Translations under genes and position numbers: made by a program | Shown here: positions 1 through 5,778 of the stretch, in pieces | Layout of the letters: each line of letters starts with the position of its first letter | How positions within the stretch are numbered: position 1 is the first letter of the stretch | The notes under the pieces: generated by a model | Told to the model about the DNA's origin: nothing | Seen by the model: the letters and a program-made list of their open reading frames with translations, nothing else | Database searches by the model: none | Origin: Candidatus Eiseniibacteriota bacterium | Lineage (GTDB): Bacteria > Eisenbacteria > RBG-16-71-46 > SZUA-252 | Length of the DNA stretch: 8,369 nucleotides | Direction of reading: 5' to 3' | Assembly: GCA_016880395.1 (NCBI GenBank) | Contig: JAEHDN010000249.1 | Span: 1 to 8,369, forward strand

Positions 1-26
1 CGGCGGGCCGCATGCAAGGTCGGGTG

Positions 27-54
27 AGGATAACGACACCGTCGTCCGTGTCAA
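27..54 (-). promoter_or_regulatory. Candidate sigma-70-type promoter pointing out of the left edge
   Basis: On the minus strand there is a consensus -35 hexamer TTGACA (49-54), a 16-nt spacer and a -10-like TATCCT (27-32). It lies just past the terminator of the SWIB gene, so it would start a new transcription unit whose gene is left of the window. The -35 match is perfect. The -10 keeps four of six consensus bases and the spacer is one base short of optimal. The spacer and hexamers are clearly more AT-rich than their surroundings only in part, so chance remains possible. Confidence 0.45.
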
Positions 55-108
55 GCCGCGCCATCCGCAAGGCGCGGTGTCCCCGCGCGATCGGCGACTT
101 GCTCCGCT

Positions 109-146
109 CCCCAAACGAAACGCCCCGCCGCGTGAGCGGCGGGGCG
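109..146 (-). terminator. Intrinsic terminator of the SWIB-domain gene
   Basis: A perfect 11-bp GC-rich stem (121-131 with 136-146) closes a 4-nt loop. On the minus strand it is followed by the T-rich stretch TTTCGTTTGG (111-120). It begins 28 nt after the SWIB stop codon. On the plus strand the hairpin is followed by CCAAAAATGG, which is not a U-tract, so it works in the minus direction only. The rest of 1-108 holds one candidate promoter and no convincing gene. Confidence 0.8.
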
Positions 147-174
147 CCAAAAATGGAATCGGTGGAGGTGGCGT

Positions 175-483
175 TTACTTCAGGTGCTTCGAGACGAGCT
201 TCGTCATCTCGAACATGCTCACCTGGCGCTTGCCGCCGAACACGACCCGAAGCTTGTCGTCCGCATTGATCATCGTGCGCTTGGTCTTGTCCTGAAGCTT
301 GTTCTTCTTGATGTACGCCCAGAGCTTCTTCGTGACCTCGGTGCGCGGCAGCGCCTTCCCGCCGATCACCTCAGAGAGGGGCCCCGACGGCATCAGCGGC
401 TTCATGAACGCTGCGTTCGGCTTGCGCTTCGCGGCAGTCTTCTTCTTCGTCGCGGGCTTGCTGGCGCGCTTCTTTGCTGGCAT
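175..483 (-). CDS. SWIB/MDM2-domain protein with a lysine-rich N-terminal tail
   Basis: The predicted product has 102 residues. Residues 1-23 are a Lys/Arg/Ala tail (KKRASK, KKKTAAKRK) resembling histone-H1-like bacterial tails. Residues 26-102 match the SWIB fold: a PSGPLSEVIG opening, then TEVTKKLWAYIKKNKLQD, INADDKL, VFG and a final MFEMTKLVSKHL helix. SWIB domains are known from eukaryotic chromatin remodellers and from some bacteria, notably Chlamydiae, alone or fused to topoisomerase I. The basic tail implies DNA binding, but a chromatin-like role is inference. The ATG at 483 is chosen because AAAGGAGAGG lies just upstream; the same frame runs open to 645 but would then read through the tRNA. 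It follows the tRNA by 125 nt and is closed by a strong terminator. The family call is firm and the function unknown. Confidence 0.88.
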   Translation of the reverse strand: MPAKKRASKPATKKKTAAKRKPNAAFMKPLMPSGPLSEVIGGKALPRTEVTKKLWAYIKKNKLQDKTKRTMINADDKLRVVFGGKRQVSMFEMTKLVSKHLK

Positions 484-539
484 GCACCTCTCCTTTCGTG
501 TGCGTTCGCCGATCCGAAACCACGTCGGCGCCGGGTGGA

Positions 540-568
540 TAACTACCACTCCCCCGGGGAGAGAGCAA
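540..568 (-). promoter_or_regulatory. Weak candidate promoter of the SWIB gene with an embedded palindrome
   Basis: In the 125-nt gap between the tRNA and the SWIB gene, the best minus-strand promoter-like pair is TTGCTC (563-568), 17 nt, then TAGTTA (540-545). Both hexamers are poor matches. The spacer contains a 13-bp inverted repeat, CTCCCC-C-GGGGAG (549-561), placed where an operator could sit. No other structure was seen in this gap. The gene could instead be reached by read-through from the tRNA promoter. Confidence 0.2.
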
Positions 569-608
569 GAAATACGAGGGAAAACGGGACGTCCGGGGGG
601 CAAAAAAA

Positions 609-685
609 TGGAGCGGAAGACGGGATTTGAACCCGCGACAACCACCTTGGCAAGGTGGGGCTCTACCGGGCTGAGCTACTTCCGC
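609..685 (-). tRNA. tRNA-Gly (anticodon GCC), CCA encoded
   Basis: The minus strand folds into a complete cloverleaf. It has a 7-bp acceptor stem (GCGGAAG with CTTCCGC), a D arm GCTC/GAGC with GG in the loop, an anticodon stem CCACC/GGTGG around TTGCCAA, a 5-nt variable loop, and a T arm GCGGG-TTCAAAT-CCCGT whose closing pair is G-U. The anticodon is GCC, reading the glycine codon GGC. The discriminator base is U, as expected for bacterial tRNA-Gly. The 3' CCA is encoded (609-611) and is followed at once by seven T residues (602-608). The mature body without CCA is 612-685. It has its own promoter 36 nt upstream. Confidence 0.97.
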
Positions 686-720
686 TCGAAGGTGTACCAA
701 TGTTCGGCGAAGCGGTGGCC

Positions 721-750
721 ATTCTAAACCGCCCGCGACGGGGGCGTCAA
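721..750 (-). promoter_or_regulatory. Sigma-70-type promoter of tRNA-Gly
   Basis: On the minus strand TTGACG (745-750) is followed after 18 nt by TAGAAT (721-726). Each hexamer has one mismatch to consensus. Transcription would begin near 714, giving a leader of about 29 nt before the tRNA. The promoter sits in the 91-nt gap after glgA, which shows no convincing terminator. Confidence 0.75.
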
Positions 751-776
751 GCGACCCCCCGGCCGGGGCGCCGCGC

Positions 777-2366
777 CTAGACCGGGGGCTCCCACCCTGG
801 GCCCGAGCTGGGCGTCTCCGCCTCGGCGCCTTCTCCACGCTCCACCGCCTCGAGCCAGCGGCCGAATCCGCTCCCCATGCGCTTGGCGCCGTTGGCCTGC
901 CGGTAAAGCTGGACGTACTTCCGCGCGGATCGCTCCCAGGAGAAGTCCTGCGCCATGCCGTTCCGCCGTGCGCGGGCCAGGGAGACCGGATCCCCGTAGA
1001 GAGCGAGTGCCCGATGGATCGCGTCGAGGAGCGCCTCGGGGGTGTAGGGGCGGAACACGATTCCCGTCCCGGACGCGAGGTCCCCGGGGCCGAAGGGCTC
1101 CACCGTGTCCGCGAGCCCCCCCGTCTCGCGCACCACCGGCACGGTGCCGTAGCGCATGCTCATCATCTGGTTCAGGCCGCAGGGCTCGTAGCGAGAGGGC
1201 ATCAGGAAGAAATCGGAGCCGGCCTCGATCCGGTGCGCGAGAGGATCGTTGAATTCCGCCCGGTAGGCCACGCGGTCGGGGCGCCGCCGTGCCCATTCGC
1301 GGAAGAGGCTCTCGTAGCGCGCGGCCCCCTGCCCGAGCACCACCCAGGTGGCGGGGAGCGCGAAGAGCCGCTCGGCCGCGGCCTCGACGAGATCGAAGCC
1401 CTTCTGATCCACGAGACGGGCGATGATTCCAAAGAGCGGCCCTCCCGCGCCGACCTCGAGCCCAAGCTCCTCGAGCAGGGCCGCCTTGCAGAGCCCCTTT
1501 CCATCGAGCGCCTCACCGTCGAAGCGGGCCGCGATGGCCCGATCGGTCCGGGGGTTCCACTCCTTCACGTCGATGCCGTTGAGAATGCCGGTGAGGTCCG
1601 CGCGGCGCGCGTTGAGGACGCCCTGCAGTCCGAAGCCGTACGCCTCCGACGACTGGATCTCTTCCGCGTAGCGCTCGCTCACCGTCGTGAGGCGGTCCGC
1701 AAACTGGAGGCCCGCCTTGAGGAAGCTCATCTTGCCCCAAAACTCGAAGGGCGAGAGCGGATAGAAGAAGCGCTCCGGGAAGCCGGCGATGGCCATCGCC
1801 TCGGCTGGGTACACGCCCTGGTAGCCGAGGTTGTGAACGGAGAGGATGGTCGCGGTCATCTGGAAGAAGGCGTCGCTCGCGTAGAGCGTCTTCAGATAGG
1901 CCGGCACGAGCGAGGTCTGGTGGTCATTGGCGTGGATCACGTCGGGCACGTACGCCGTCGCGCGCATCGCCTCGAGGCAGCCGCGCGAGAAGAAGGCGAA
2001 CCGGGCCGCGTTGTCCGCGAACTCCTCCCCCGTCCCCGGATCGGTGTAGATCCCCTTCCGCCCGAAGTAGGTCTCGTTCGCCAGGAAGAAGTGGTGGAGG
2101 TGCGCCGGGTAGCCTGGGCTCCGGAGGCGGTAGACGAGTCCGGGCTGGTCCTCGCCGCCCACGGGGACGTCGATCTTCGCCACCAGCTCGAGATCGCTCC
2201 CGGACGGCAGCTTGAGATCCGCGTAGCGAGGCAGGAACACGGCGACCGAGCACCCGAGATCGGCCACCGCCCGGCTCAGCGCTCCGGTCACGTCGCCGAG
2301 GCCGCCGACCTTGGCGAAGGGCGTGCATTCGGACGCGAGCAGGGCCGCGCGGAAGCGCTGCGCCAT
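777..2366 (-). CDS. glgA: Glycogen synthase (GT5 family)
   Basis: This enzyme extends alpha-1,4-glucan chains from a nucleotide glucose, normally ADP-glucose in bacteria, in the cytoplasm. The 529-residue product has the GT5 glycogen/starch synthase pattern: the N-terminal KVGGLGDV loop (K19), HANDH (about 145), SVHNLGYQGVYP (about 176), LNGIDVKEWNP (about 262), ARLVDQKGFDL (about 316), and the catalytic MPSRYEPCGLNQ with E394, followed by RETGGLADTV. Usual length is about 480, and the excess is a Glu/Gly/Pro-rich tail after about residue 490. The ATG at 2366 shares its A with the TGA stop of the GalT-like gene (TGATG), so translation is probably coupled; a GAGGGGG stretch lies about 12 nt upstream. 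It is the last gene of the five-gene operon. No branching enzyme or ADP-glucose pyrophosphorylase is in the window. Confidence 0.96.
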   Translation of the reverse strand: MAQRFRAALLASECTPFAKVGGLGDVTGALSRAVADLGCSVAVFLPRYADLKLPSGSDLELVAKIDVPVGGEDQPGLVYRLRSPGYPAHLHHFFLANETYFGRKGIYTDPGTGEEFADNAARFAFFSRGCLEAMRATAYVPDVIHANDHQTSLVPAYLKTLYASDAFFQMTATILSVHNLGYQGVYPAEAMAIAGFPERFFYPLSPFEFWGKMSFLKAGLQFADRLTTVSERYAEEIQSSEAYGFGLQGVLNARRADLTGILNGIDVKEWNPRTDRAIAARFDGEALDGKGLCKAALLEELGLEVGAGGPLFGIIARLVDQKGFDLVEAAAERLFALPATWVVLGQGAARYESLFREWARRRPDRVAYRAEFNDPLAHRIEAGSDFFLMPSRYEPCGLNQMMSMRYGTVPVVRETGGLADTVEPFGPGDLASGTGIVFRPYTPEALLDAIHRALALYGDPVSLARARRNGMAQDFSWERSARKYVQLYRQANGAKRMGSGFGRWLEAVERGEGAEAETPSSGPGWEPPV

Positions 2367-3370
2367 CACGAGCGGATCCCCCTCAGGTACTCCGCCGCCT
2401 CTTCGGGCGCGGTGGGGTTGATGTGGAAGCCGCTGCCCCACTCGAACCCGGCGGCCGGCGTGCGCTTGGGCATGATCTCGAGATGCCAGTGATACGAGTC
2501 GCCCTCGTCACCGCCCCAGGGGGCCGTGTGGAGCACGTAGTTGTAGTGCGGGCGGTCGAGCGCGCGGCGGATGCGCCCGAGCGTCTCCTTGAGAATGGAC
2601 GCGAACGCCGCGTAGTCCTCGGGCTCCGCCGTCTCGTAGCCGGCCCGGTGGCGGCGGGGAAGGATCCAGGTCTCGAAGGGATAGCGCGGCGCGAAGGGCT
2701 CGATCGCGAGGAATCGGTCGCTCTCGAGGACGATGCGGCGCCCGTCCCTGCGCTCGTGATCGATCATGTCGCAGAAGACGCACCGTTCCTTCGCGCGGAA
2801 GTGCGCGCGGCTCGCCTCCAGCTCCTCCGTGACCACGCGGGGCACGATCGGCGTGGCGATGAGCTGCGAGTGGCCGTGCTCGAGCGACGCGCCCGCCCGG
2901 CGTCCGGCGTTCTTGAAGACCAGCACGTACTGGAGGCGCGTGTCCCGCTGGAGATCGAGGATCCGCTCGCGGTAGGCGAGGAGGACGCGCTCGATCTGCG
3001 GGACCTCGAGCTCGCTCAGGTCCCGGTCGTGCTCGGGGGATTCGACGATGACCTCGTGCGCGCCGACCCCGGTCATCCGGTCGTAGAGCCCCTCGCCGCT
3101 CCGCTCGAGCGTCTCCTCGACGCGGAGCGCGGGAAACTTGTTCGGGAAGACCCGCGTCGTCCAGCCGGGCCCGTTCGGGGCGCCGCCGTCCCGGTAGGCG
3201 AGGATCTCCGGCGGCGTGTGGGCCTCATGTCCTGGACAGAAGGGACAGGAATCGGGCCCGCCGTTCGCGGCCTCCGGGTCGGGCTCGGAAAAATCGGAGG
3301 GGCGAAGCCTTCGATCGGAGGACAGGATGATCCAGCGGCCCACGACGGGATCCTTGCGAAGCTCGCGCAT
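2366..3370 (-). CDS. galT: GalT-like HIT-superfamily nucleotidylyltransferase (galactose-1-phosphate uridylyltransferase family)
   Basis: The family swaps sugar-1-phosphates on nucleotide sugars through a covalent histidine-nucleotide intermediate, classically UDP-glucose plus galactose-1-phosphate in the Leloir pathway. The 334 residues show CPFC (C42, C45), SPEHDRDL (H114) and HGHSQ (H165, nucleophile H167, Q169), matching zinc and catalytic positions of GalT. They also show a second CVFC pair (C197, C200), YPFETWILPRRH (230-241), HYNYVLHTAP (275-284), YHWHLEI (293-299) and AGFEWGSGF (307-315). The C-terminal half recalls the plant GalT-like ADP-glucose phosphorylase, a comparison made from memory. 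With glgA overlapping its stop, ADP-glucose or UDP-glucose chemistry linked to glycogen is plausible, so the substrate is open. It starts 15 nt after the SPOR gene with no evident Shine-Dalgarno, consistent with coupling. The start matches the usual family N-terminus. Confidence 0.9.
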   Translation of the reverse strand: MRELRKDPVVGRWIILSSDRRLRPSDFSEPDPEAANGGPDSCPFCPGHEAHTPPEILAYRDGGAPNGPGWTTRVFPNKFPALRVEETLERSGEGLYDRMTGVGAHEVIVESPEHDRDLSELEVPQIERVLLAYRERILDLQRDTRLQYVLVFKNAGRRAGASLEHGHSQLIATPIVPRVVTEELEASRAHFRAKERCVFCDMIDHERRDGRRIVLESDRFLAIEPFAPRYPFETWILPRRHRAGYETAEPEDYAAFASILKETLGRIRRALDRPHYNYVLHTAPWGGDEGDSYHWHLEIMPKRTPAAGFEWGSGFHINPTAPEEAAEYLRGIRS

Positions 3371-3385
3371 GAGCCGGGGAGTGTA

Positions 3386-4030
3386 TCAGCTTCCGCTGCG
3401 GTCGAGCACGCGGAAGGCGCCGGGATAGCCGTTCCGTACGGCCCGCTCCTTGAGCGCCTGCGCCTCCTCCTCGCGCGCGAAGCTCCCGAGCCGAACCTTC
3501 ACGAGATTGCCGTCCCGATCGAGCACGTACGGAACGCCGAGTCGGCCAGACGCCTCGCGGCCGACCTTGTCCGCCTGGGCACGGTCGGGACTCGCGAACA
3601 CCTGCACGCGCCAGATGCCCGCCGCGCTCGTCGTCCCCGTCCCGGAGGACGCGGCGGGTCCGCCGGACACCGTTCCGGCGCTGGGCGAGGAGGGCGCGGC
3701 CGAGTCGAGGCCGGGCACCAGCGGGGCGCTCTCGATCGGGGTCGGGCTGCCGGCGCCGGGCACCGGATCCGGGATCGAGCCCAGCTCCTCGGGCGTGACC
3801 TCCTCGCTCGGGTCGAGCCGCGGAGCCAGGGTGGCGCCGGCAGATGCAGGTCCCGCAGTGCCCGTAGTGGACGTGGACGGCGCCGCGGCACCGCCCGACG
3901 GAGAGCCACCCGCGGCGCTGCCAGCAGGCGGGGCCGGCTCCGACGGCGCGGGAGGGCGCTCCGAAGCATGGGCGCACCCGAGGAGCGCGATCAGGGCGAG
4001 CGCGGCGGTCCTAGAGAAGCGCCGACGCAT
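3386..4030 (-). CDS. SPOR-domain lipoprotein
   Basis: This predicted 214-residue envelope protein starts with a lipoprotein signal (RRR, a hydrophobic run and the lipobox LLGC, lipidated C19). A long Pro/Ala/Ser/Gly/Thr-rich linker follows (about 20-137). The C-terminal SPOR domain (about 139-210) has WRVQVFAS, a central VKVRLGSF and a closing GYPGAFRVL. SPOR domains bind septal or denuded peptidoglycan glycan strands, so a membrane-anchored protein reaching the cell wall is likely. The start overlaps the end of manC by 20 nt and is preceded by a strong AAGGGGGAGG. Its place among sugar-nucleotide genes is unexpected; it may be a passenger or may tie polysaccharide export to the wall. Fold and localisation are firm, and the exact role is unknown. 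Confidence 0.88.
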   Translation of the reverse strand: MRRRFSRTAALALIALLGCAHASERPPAPSEPAPPAGSAAGGSPSGGAAAPSTSTTGTAGPASAGATLAPRLDPSEEVTPEELGSIPDPVPGAGSPTPIESAPLVPGLDSAAPSSPSAGTVSGGPAASSGTGTTSAAGIWRVQVFASPDRAQADKVGREASGRLGVPYVLDRDGNLVKVRLGSFAREEEAQALKERAVRNGYPGAFRVLDRSGS

Positions 4031-5078
4031 CGGCCTCCCCCTTGAGCCGCTCGACGAGGGCGCGCACGTCCTGGGCCCTCTCGCGCGGGCAGACCAGGGT
4101 GACGTCCCCCGTCCTCACGATCACGAGATCCCGCACGCCCACCGCCGCCACGAGCCCCTCCTCGGCGAACACCACGGTCCCGCTCGCGTCCTCGAGGAGG
4201 GCCCGCCCCCGGACCGTGTTGCCGGCCGCGTCCCGCTCCCCCACGTCTCCCAGGGCGGACCAGGAGCCCAGGTCGTCCCAGGCGAACCGGGCCGGGAGAA
4301 CGAGGGCGTTCCGGGTGCGTTCCATGACAGCGTAGTCGATCGAGATCGAGGGAACCGCGGCGTAGTAGCGCTCGAGCGCCCGCTCCGCCCCCGGGGCGCC
4401 CGGCTCCGGCATTCCCTCGAGCGCAGCCGCGATCTCGGGCGCGTGCGAGCGGATCTCCCGCAGCATGACCTCGGGGGGGAAGAGGAACATTCCGGCGTTC
4501 CAGAGGTGTCCGGCCGCGACGTAGCGCGCGGCGGTGGCCCGGTCCGGCTTCTCGCGGAAGGCGGCCACGCGGCGCGCACGCGATCCCGGCGCGACCGCCT
4601 CCCCCGCCTCGATGTAGCCGTATCCGGTCTCCGCGCGCGTGGGCGGAATCCCGAGTACGACGATCGCGCTCCGCTCGAGCGCGACCTGGGCTGCGTCCTC
4701 GATGTCGCTCCGAAGGACATTCGCCGGCTCGATTCGGTGGTCCGAGGGAAGGACGACCGCCACCGCATCGGCGCCCGAGCCGTGGAGCCACCAGGATGCG
4801 AGCGCAACCGCTGGGGCCGTGTTCCGTCCCTGGGGCTCGCCGATCACCTGCTGCGCGGGGATCCCCGGGACGGCCGCGCGCACGGCCGGCGCGAGGTCGC
4901 GCGCCGTGAGGATCCACGCCGCGGATGCGGGGACCAGCGGTTCGAGGCGCGCCAGAGTGTCCGCGAGCATCGACCGGTCCGAGAGAAGCGGCAGGAGCTG
5001 CTTCGGGCGCGCGCGCCGGGAGAGCGGCCAGAAGCGCTCGCCGCGGCCGCCGGCCAGGATCACGGGATGGATCCGCAT
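4011..5078 (-). CDS. manC: Mannose-1-phosphate guanylyltransferase (GDP-mannose pyrophosphorylase)
   Basis: It makes GDP-mannose from mannose-1-phosphate and GTP in the cytoplasm, supplying mannose (or fucose/rhamnose derivatives) for surface polysaccharide. The 355-residue protein carries the nucleotidyltransferase signature LAGGRGERFWPLSR...PKQ (8-27), EPQGRNTAPA (81-90), PSDH (111-114), GYGYIE (152-157), FREKPD (174-179), WNAGMF (193-198), IDYAVMER (247-254) and WDDLGSW (267-273). It is the single-domain form and lacks the C-terminal cupin phosphomannose isomerase of the roughly 470-residue bifunctional type; no separate isomerase is in the window. AGAGGAG lies 5 nt before the ATG. It starts 12 nt after the sugar transferase and overlaps the SPOR gene. 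A different nucleotidyltransferase specificity is possible but less likely given these motifs. Confidence 0.93.
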   Translation of the reverse strand: MRIHPVILAGGRGERFWPLSRRARPKQLLPLLSDRSMLADTLARLEPLVPASAAWILTARDLAPAVRAAVPGIPAQQVIGEPQGRNTAPAVALASWWLHGSGADAVAVVLPSDHRIEPANVLRSDIEDAAQVALERSAIVVLGIPPTRAETGYGYIEAGEAVAPGSRARRVAAFREKPDRATAARYVAAGHLWNAGMFLFPPEVMLREIRSHAPEIAAALEGMPEPGAPGAERALERYYAAVPSISIDYAVMERTRNALVLPARFAWDDLGSWSALGDVGERDAAGNTVRGRALLEDASGTVVFAEEGLVAAVGVRDLVIVRTGDVTLVCPRERAQDVRALVERLKGEADASALL

Positions 5079-5090
5079 CGCTACTCCTCT

Positions 5091-5699
5091 CTAGTACGCG
5101 CCGCGCGCCGAGAGCACCGCGGGAATGGTCAGGACCAGGATCTCGAGATCGAGCACGAGCGAGTGGCGTTCCACGTACTCGATGTCGAGCCGCATCCACT
5201 CGTCGAACGAGAGGTCGCTCCGGCCCCGGATCTGCCAGAGGCACGTGAGCCCCGGACGCACCGCGAGACGCCGCAGCATCCAAGGCTCGTAGCGCTCGAC
5301 CTCCTCCGGAAACGGCGGCCGCGGCCCCACGAGACTCATGTCCCCCGTCACCACGTGCCAGAGCTGCGGCAGCTCGTCCAGACTCGCCTTGCGCAGGATC
5401 TTCCCCACGCGCGTGACACGCGGGTCGTTGTGCAGCTTGAACGCGGGTCCTTCCGCCTGGTTCAGGTGGAGCAGGAGTCCGCGCAGCTCCTCGGCGCCAA
5501 CCTGCATCGACCGGAGCTTCAGGAAGGTGAACTTCCGTCCCCCGCGCCCCACGCGGATGGCGCGATGGAAGACGGGACCGGGCGAGTCGAGCTTGATCGC
5601 GACCGCGGCGACGAGGATGACCGGGAGCGCGAACGGGGCGACGAGCAGCGTCAGCGCGACGTCGAGGACCCGCTTTCCGCCGCGACGATACAGGCTCAC
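5091..5699 (-). CDS. Polyprenyl-phosphate sugar-1-phosphate transferase (WcaJ/PglC-type initiating enzyme)
   Basis: This enzyme transfers a sugar-1-phosphate from a nucleotide sugar to undecaprenyl phosphate on the inner membrane, starting a surface-polysaccharide or glycan repeat unit. With the GTG start the product is about 202 residues, the compact catalytic core. It has an N-terminal re-entrant hydrophobic segment (about 10-37, with KRVLD before it), DSPGPVFHRAIRVGRGG, KLRSM (61-65), the catalytic SLDELPQLW (D108-E109), GDMSLVGPRPPF (119-130), RPGLTCLWQIRGRS (148-161) and the usual ending in AY. It lacks the N-terminal multi-helix region of full-length WcaJ. An in-frame ATG at 5735 would give 214 residues but lies in a 12-bp hairpin; GTG at 5699 or 5708 is preferred because the family usually starts just before the KR..D segment. 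The sugar cannot be told from sequence. It is first in the five-gene operon. Confidence 0.92.
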   Translation of the reverse strand: MSLYRRGGKRVLDVALTLLVAPFALPVILVAAVAIKLDSPGPVFHRAIRVGRGGRKFTFLKLRSMQVGAEELRGLLLHLNQAEGPAFKLHNDPRVTRVGKILRKASLDELPQLWHVVTGDMSLVGPRPPFPEEVERYEPWMLRRLAVRPGLTCLWQIRGRSDLSFDEWMRLDIEYVERHSLVLDLEILVLTIPAVLSARGAY

Positions 5700-5706
5700 G
5701 GGGCGC

Positions 5707-5715
5707 ACTCTAGCA
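5707..5715 (-). promoter_or_regulatory. Possible extended -10 element just before the sugar-transferase GTG
   Basis: On the minus strand TGC-TAGAGT (5707-5715) resembles an extended -10 (TGn plus four of six hexamer bases). It ends 7 nt before the GTG at 5699. Transcription would then start at or next to the start codon, which would make the operon mRNA leaderless and explain why no Shine-Dalgarno is seen. No -35 match lies at the right distance; that position falls in the terminator hairpin. Confidence 0.28.
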
Positions 5716-5721
5716 CAGGAA

Positions 5722-5752
5722 CGGGGCCCCGGCATGGGTCGCCGGGGCCCCG
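5722..5752 (-). terminator. GC-rich hairpin terminating the secreted-protein gene
   Basis: A perfect 12-bp stem (5722-5733 with 5741-5752) with a 7-nt loop begins 26 nt after the TAG stop of the secreted-protein gene. On the minus strand it is followed by TTCCTGTGCT, which is only partly U-rich, so termination may be incomplete and some read-through into the polysaccharide operon is possible. The stem overlaps the first possible ATG (5735) of the sugar-transferase frame. Confidence 0.65.
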
Positions 5753-5778
5753 CTTCCCTGAGACAAGAGGAGCCGGAT

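Noticed and set aside
1..64. Minus-strand frame from ATG 64 running off the left edge (MARLDTDDGVVILT...)
   Set aside because: There is no ribosome binding site, only 21 codons are visible, and the frame coincides with a TTGACA/TATCCT promoter-like pair that explains the sequence better.
484..645. Extension of the SWIB frame upstream to an ATG at 645
   Set aside because: It would translate through the tRNA-Gly gene. The ATG at 483 has a good Shine-Dalgarno and begins the typical tail.
757..768. Palindrome CCCCGGCCGGGG after glgA, considered as a terminator
   Set aside because: With a usable loop only 4 bp can pair, and no T-tract follows; the next feature is the tRNA promoter.
1014..4045. 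Two long plus-strand frames (492 and 540 residues)
   Set aside because: They are antisense to glgA and the GalT-like gene, lack recognisable motifs and are explained by the codon bias of the minus-strand genes.
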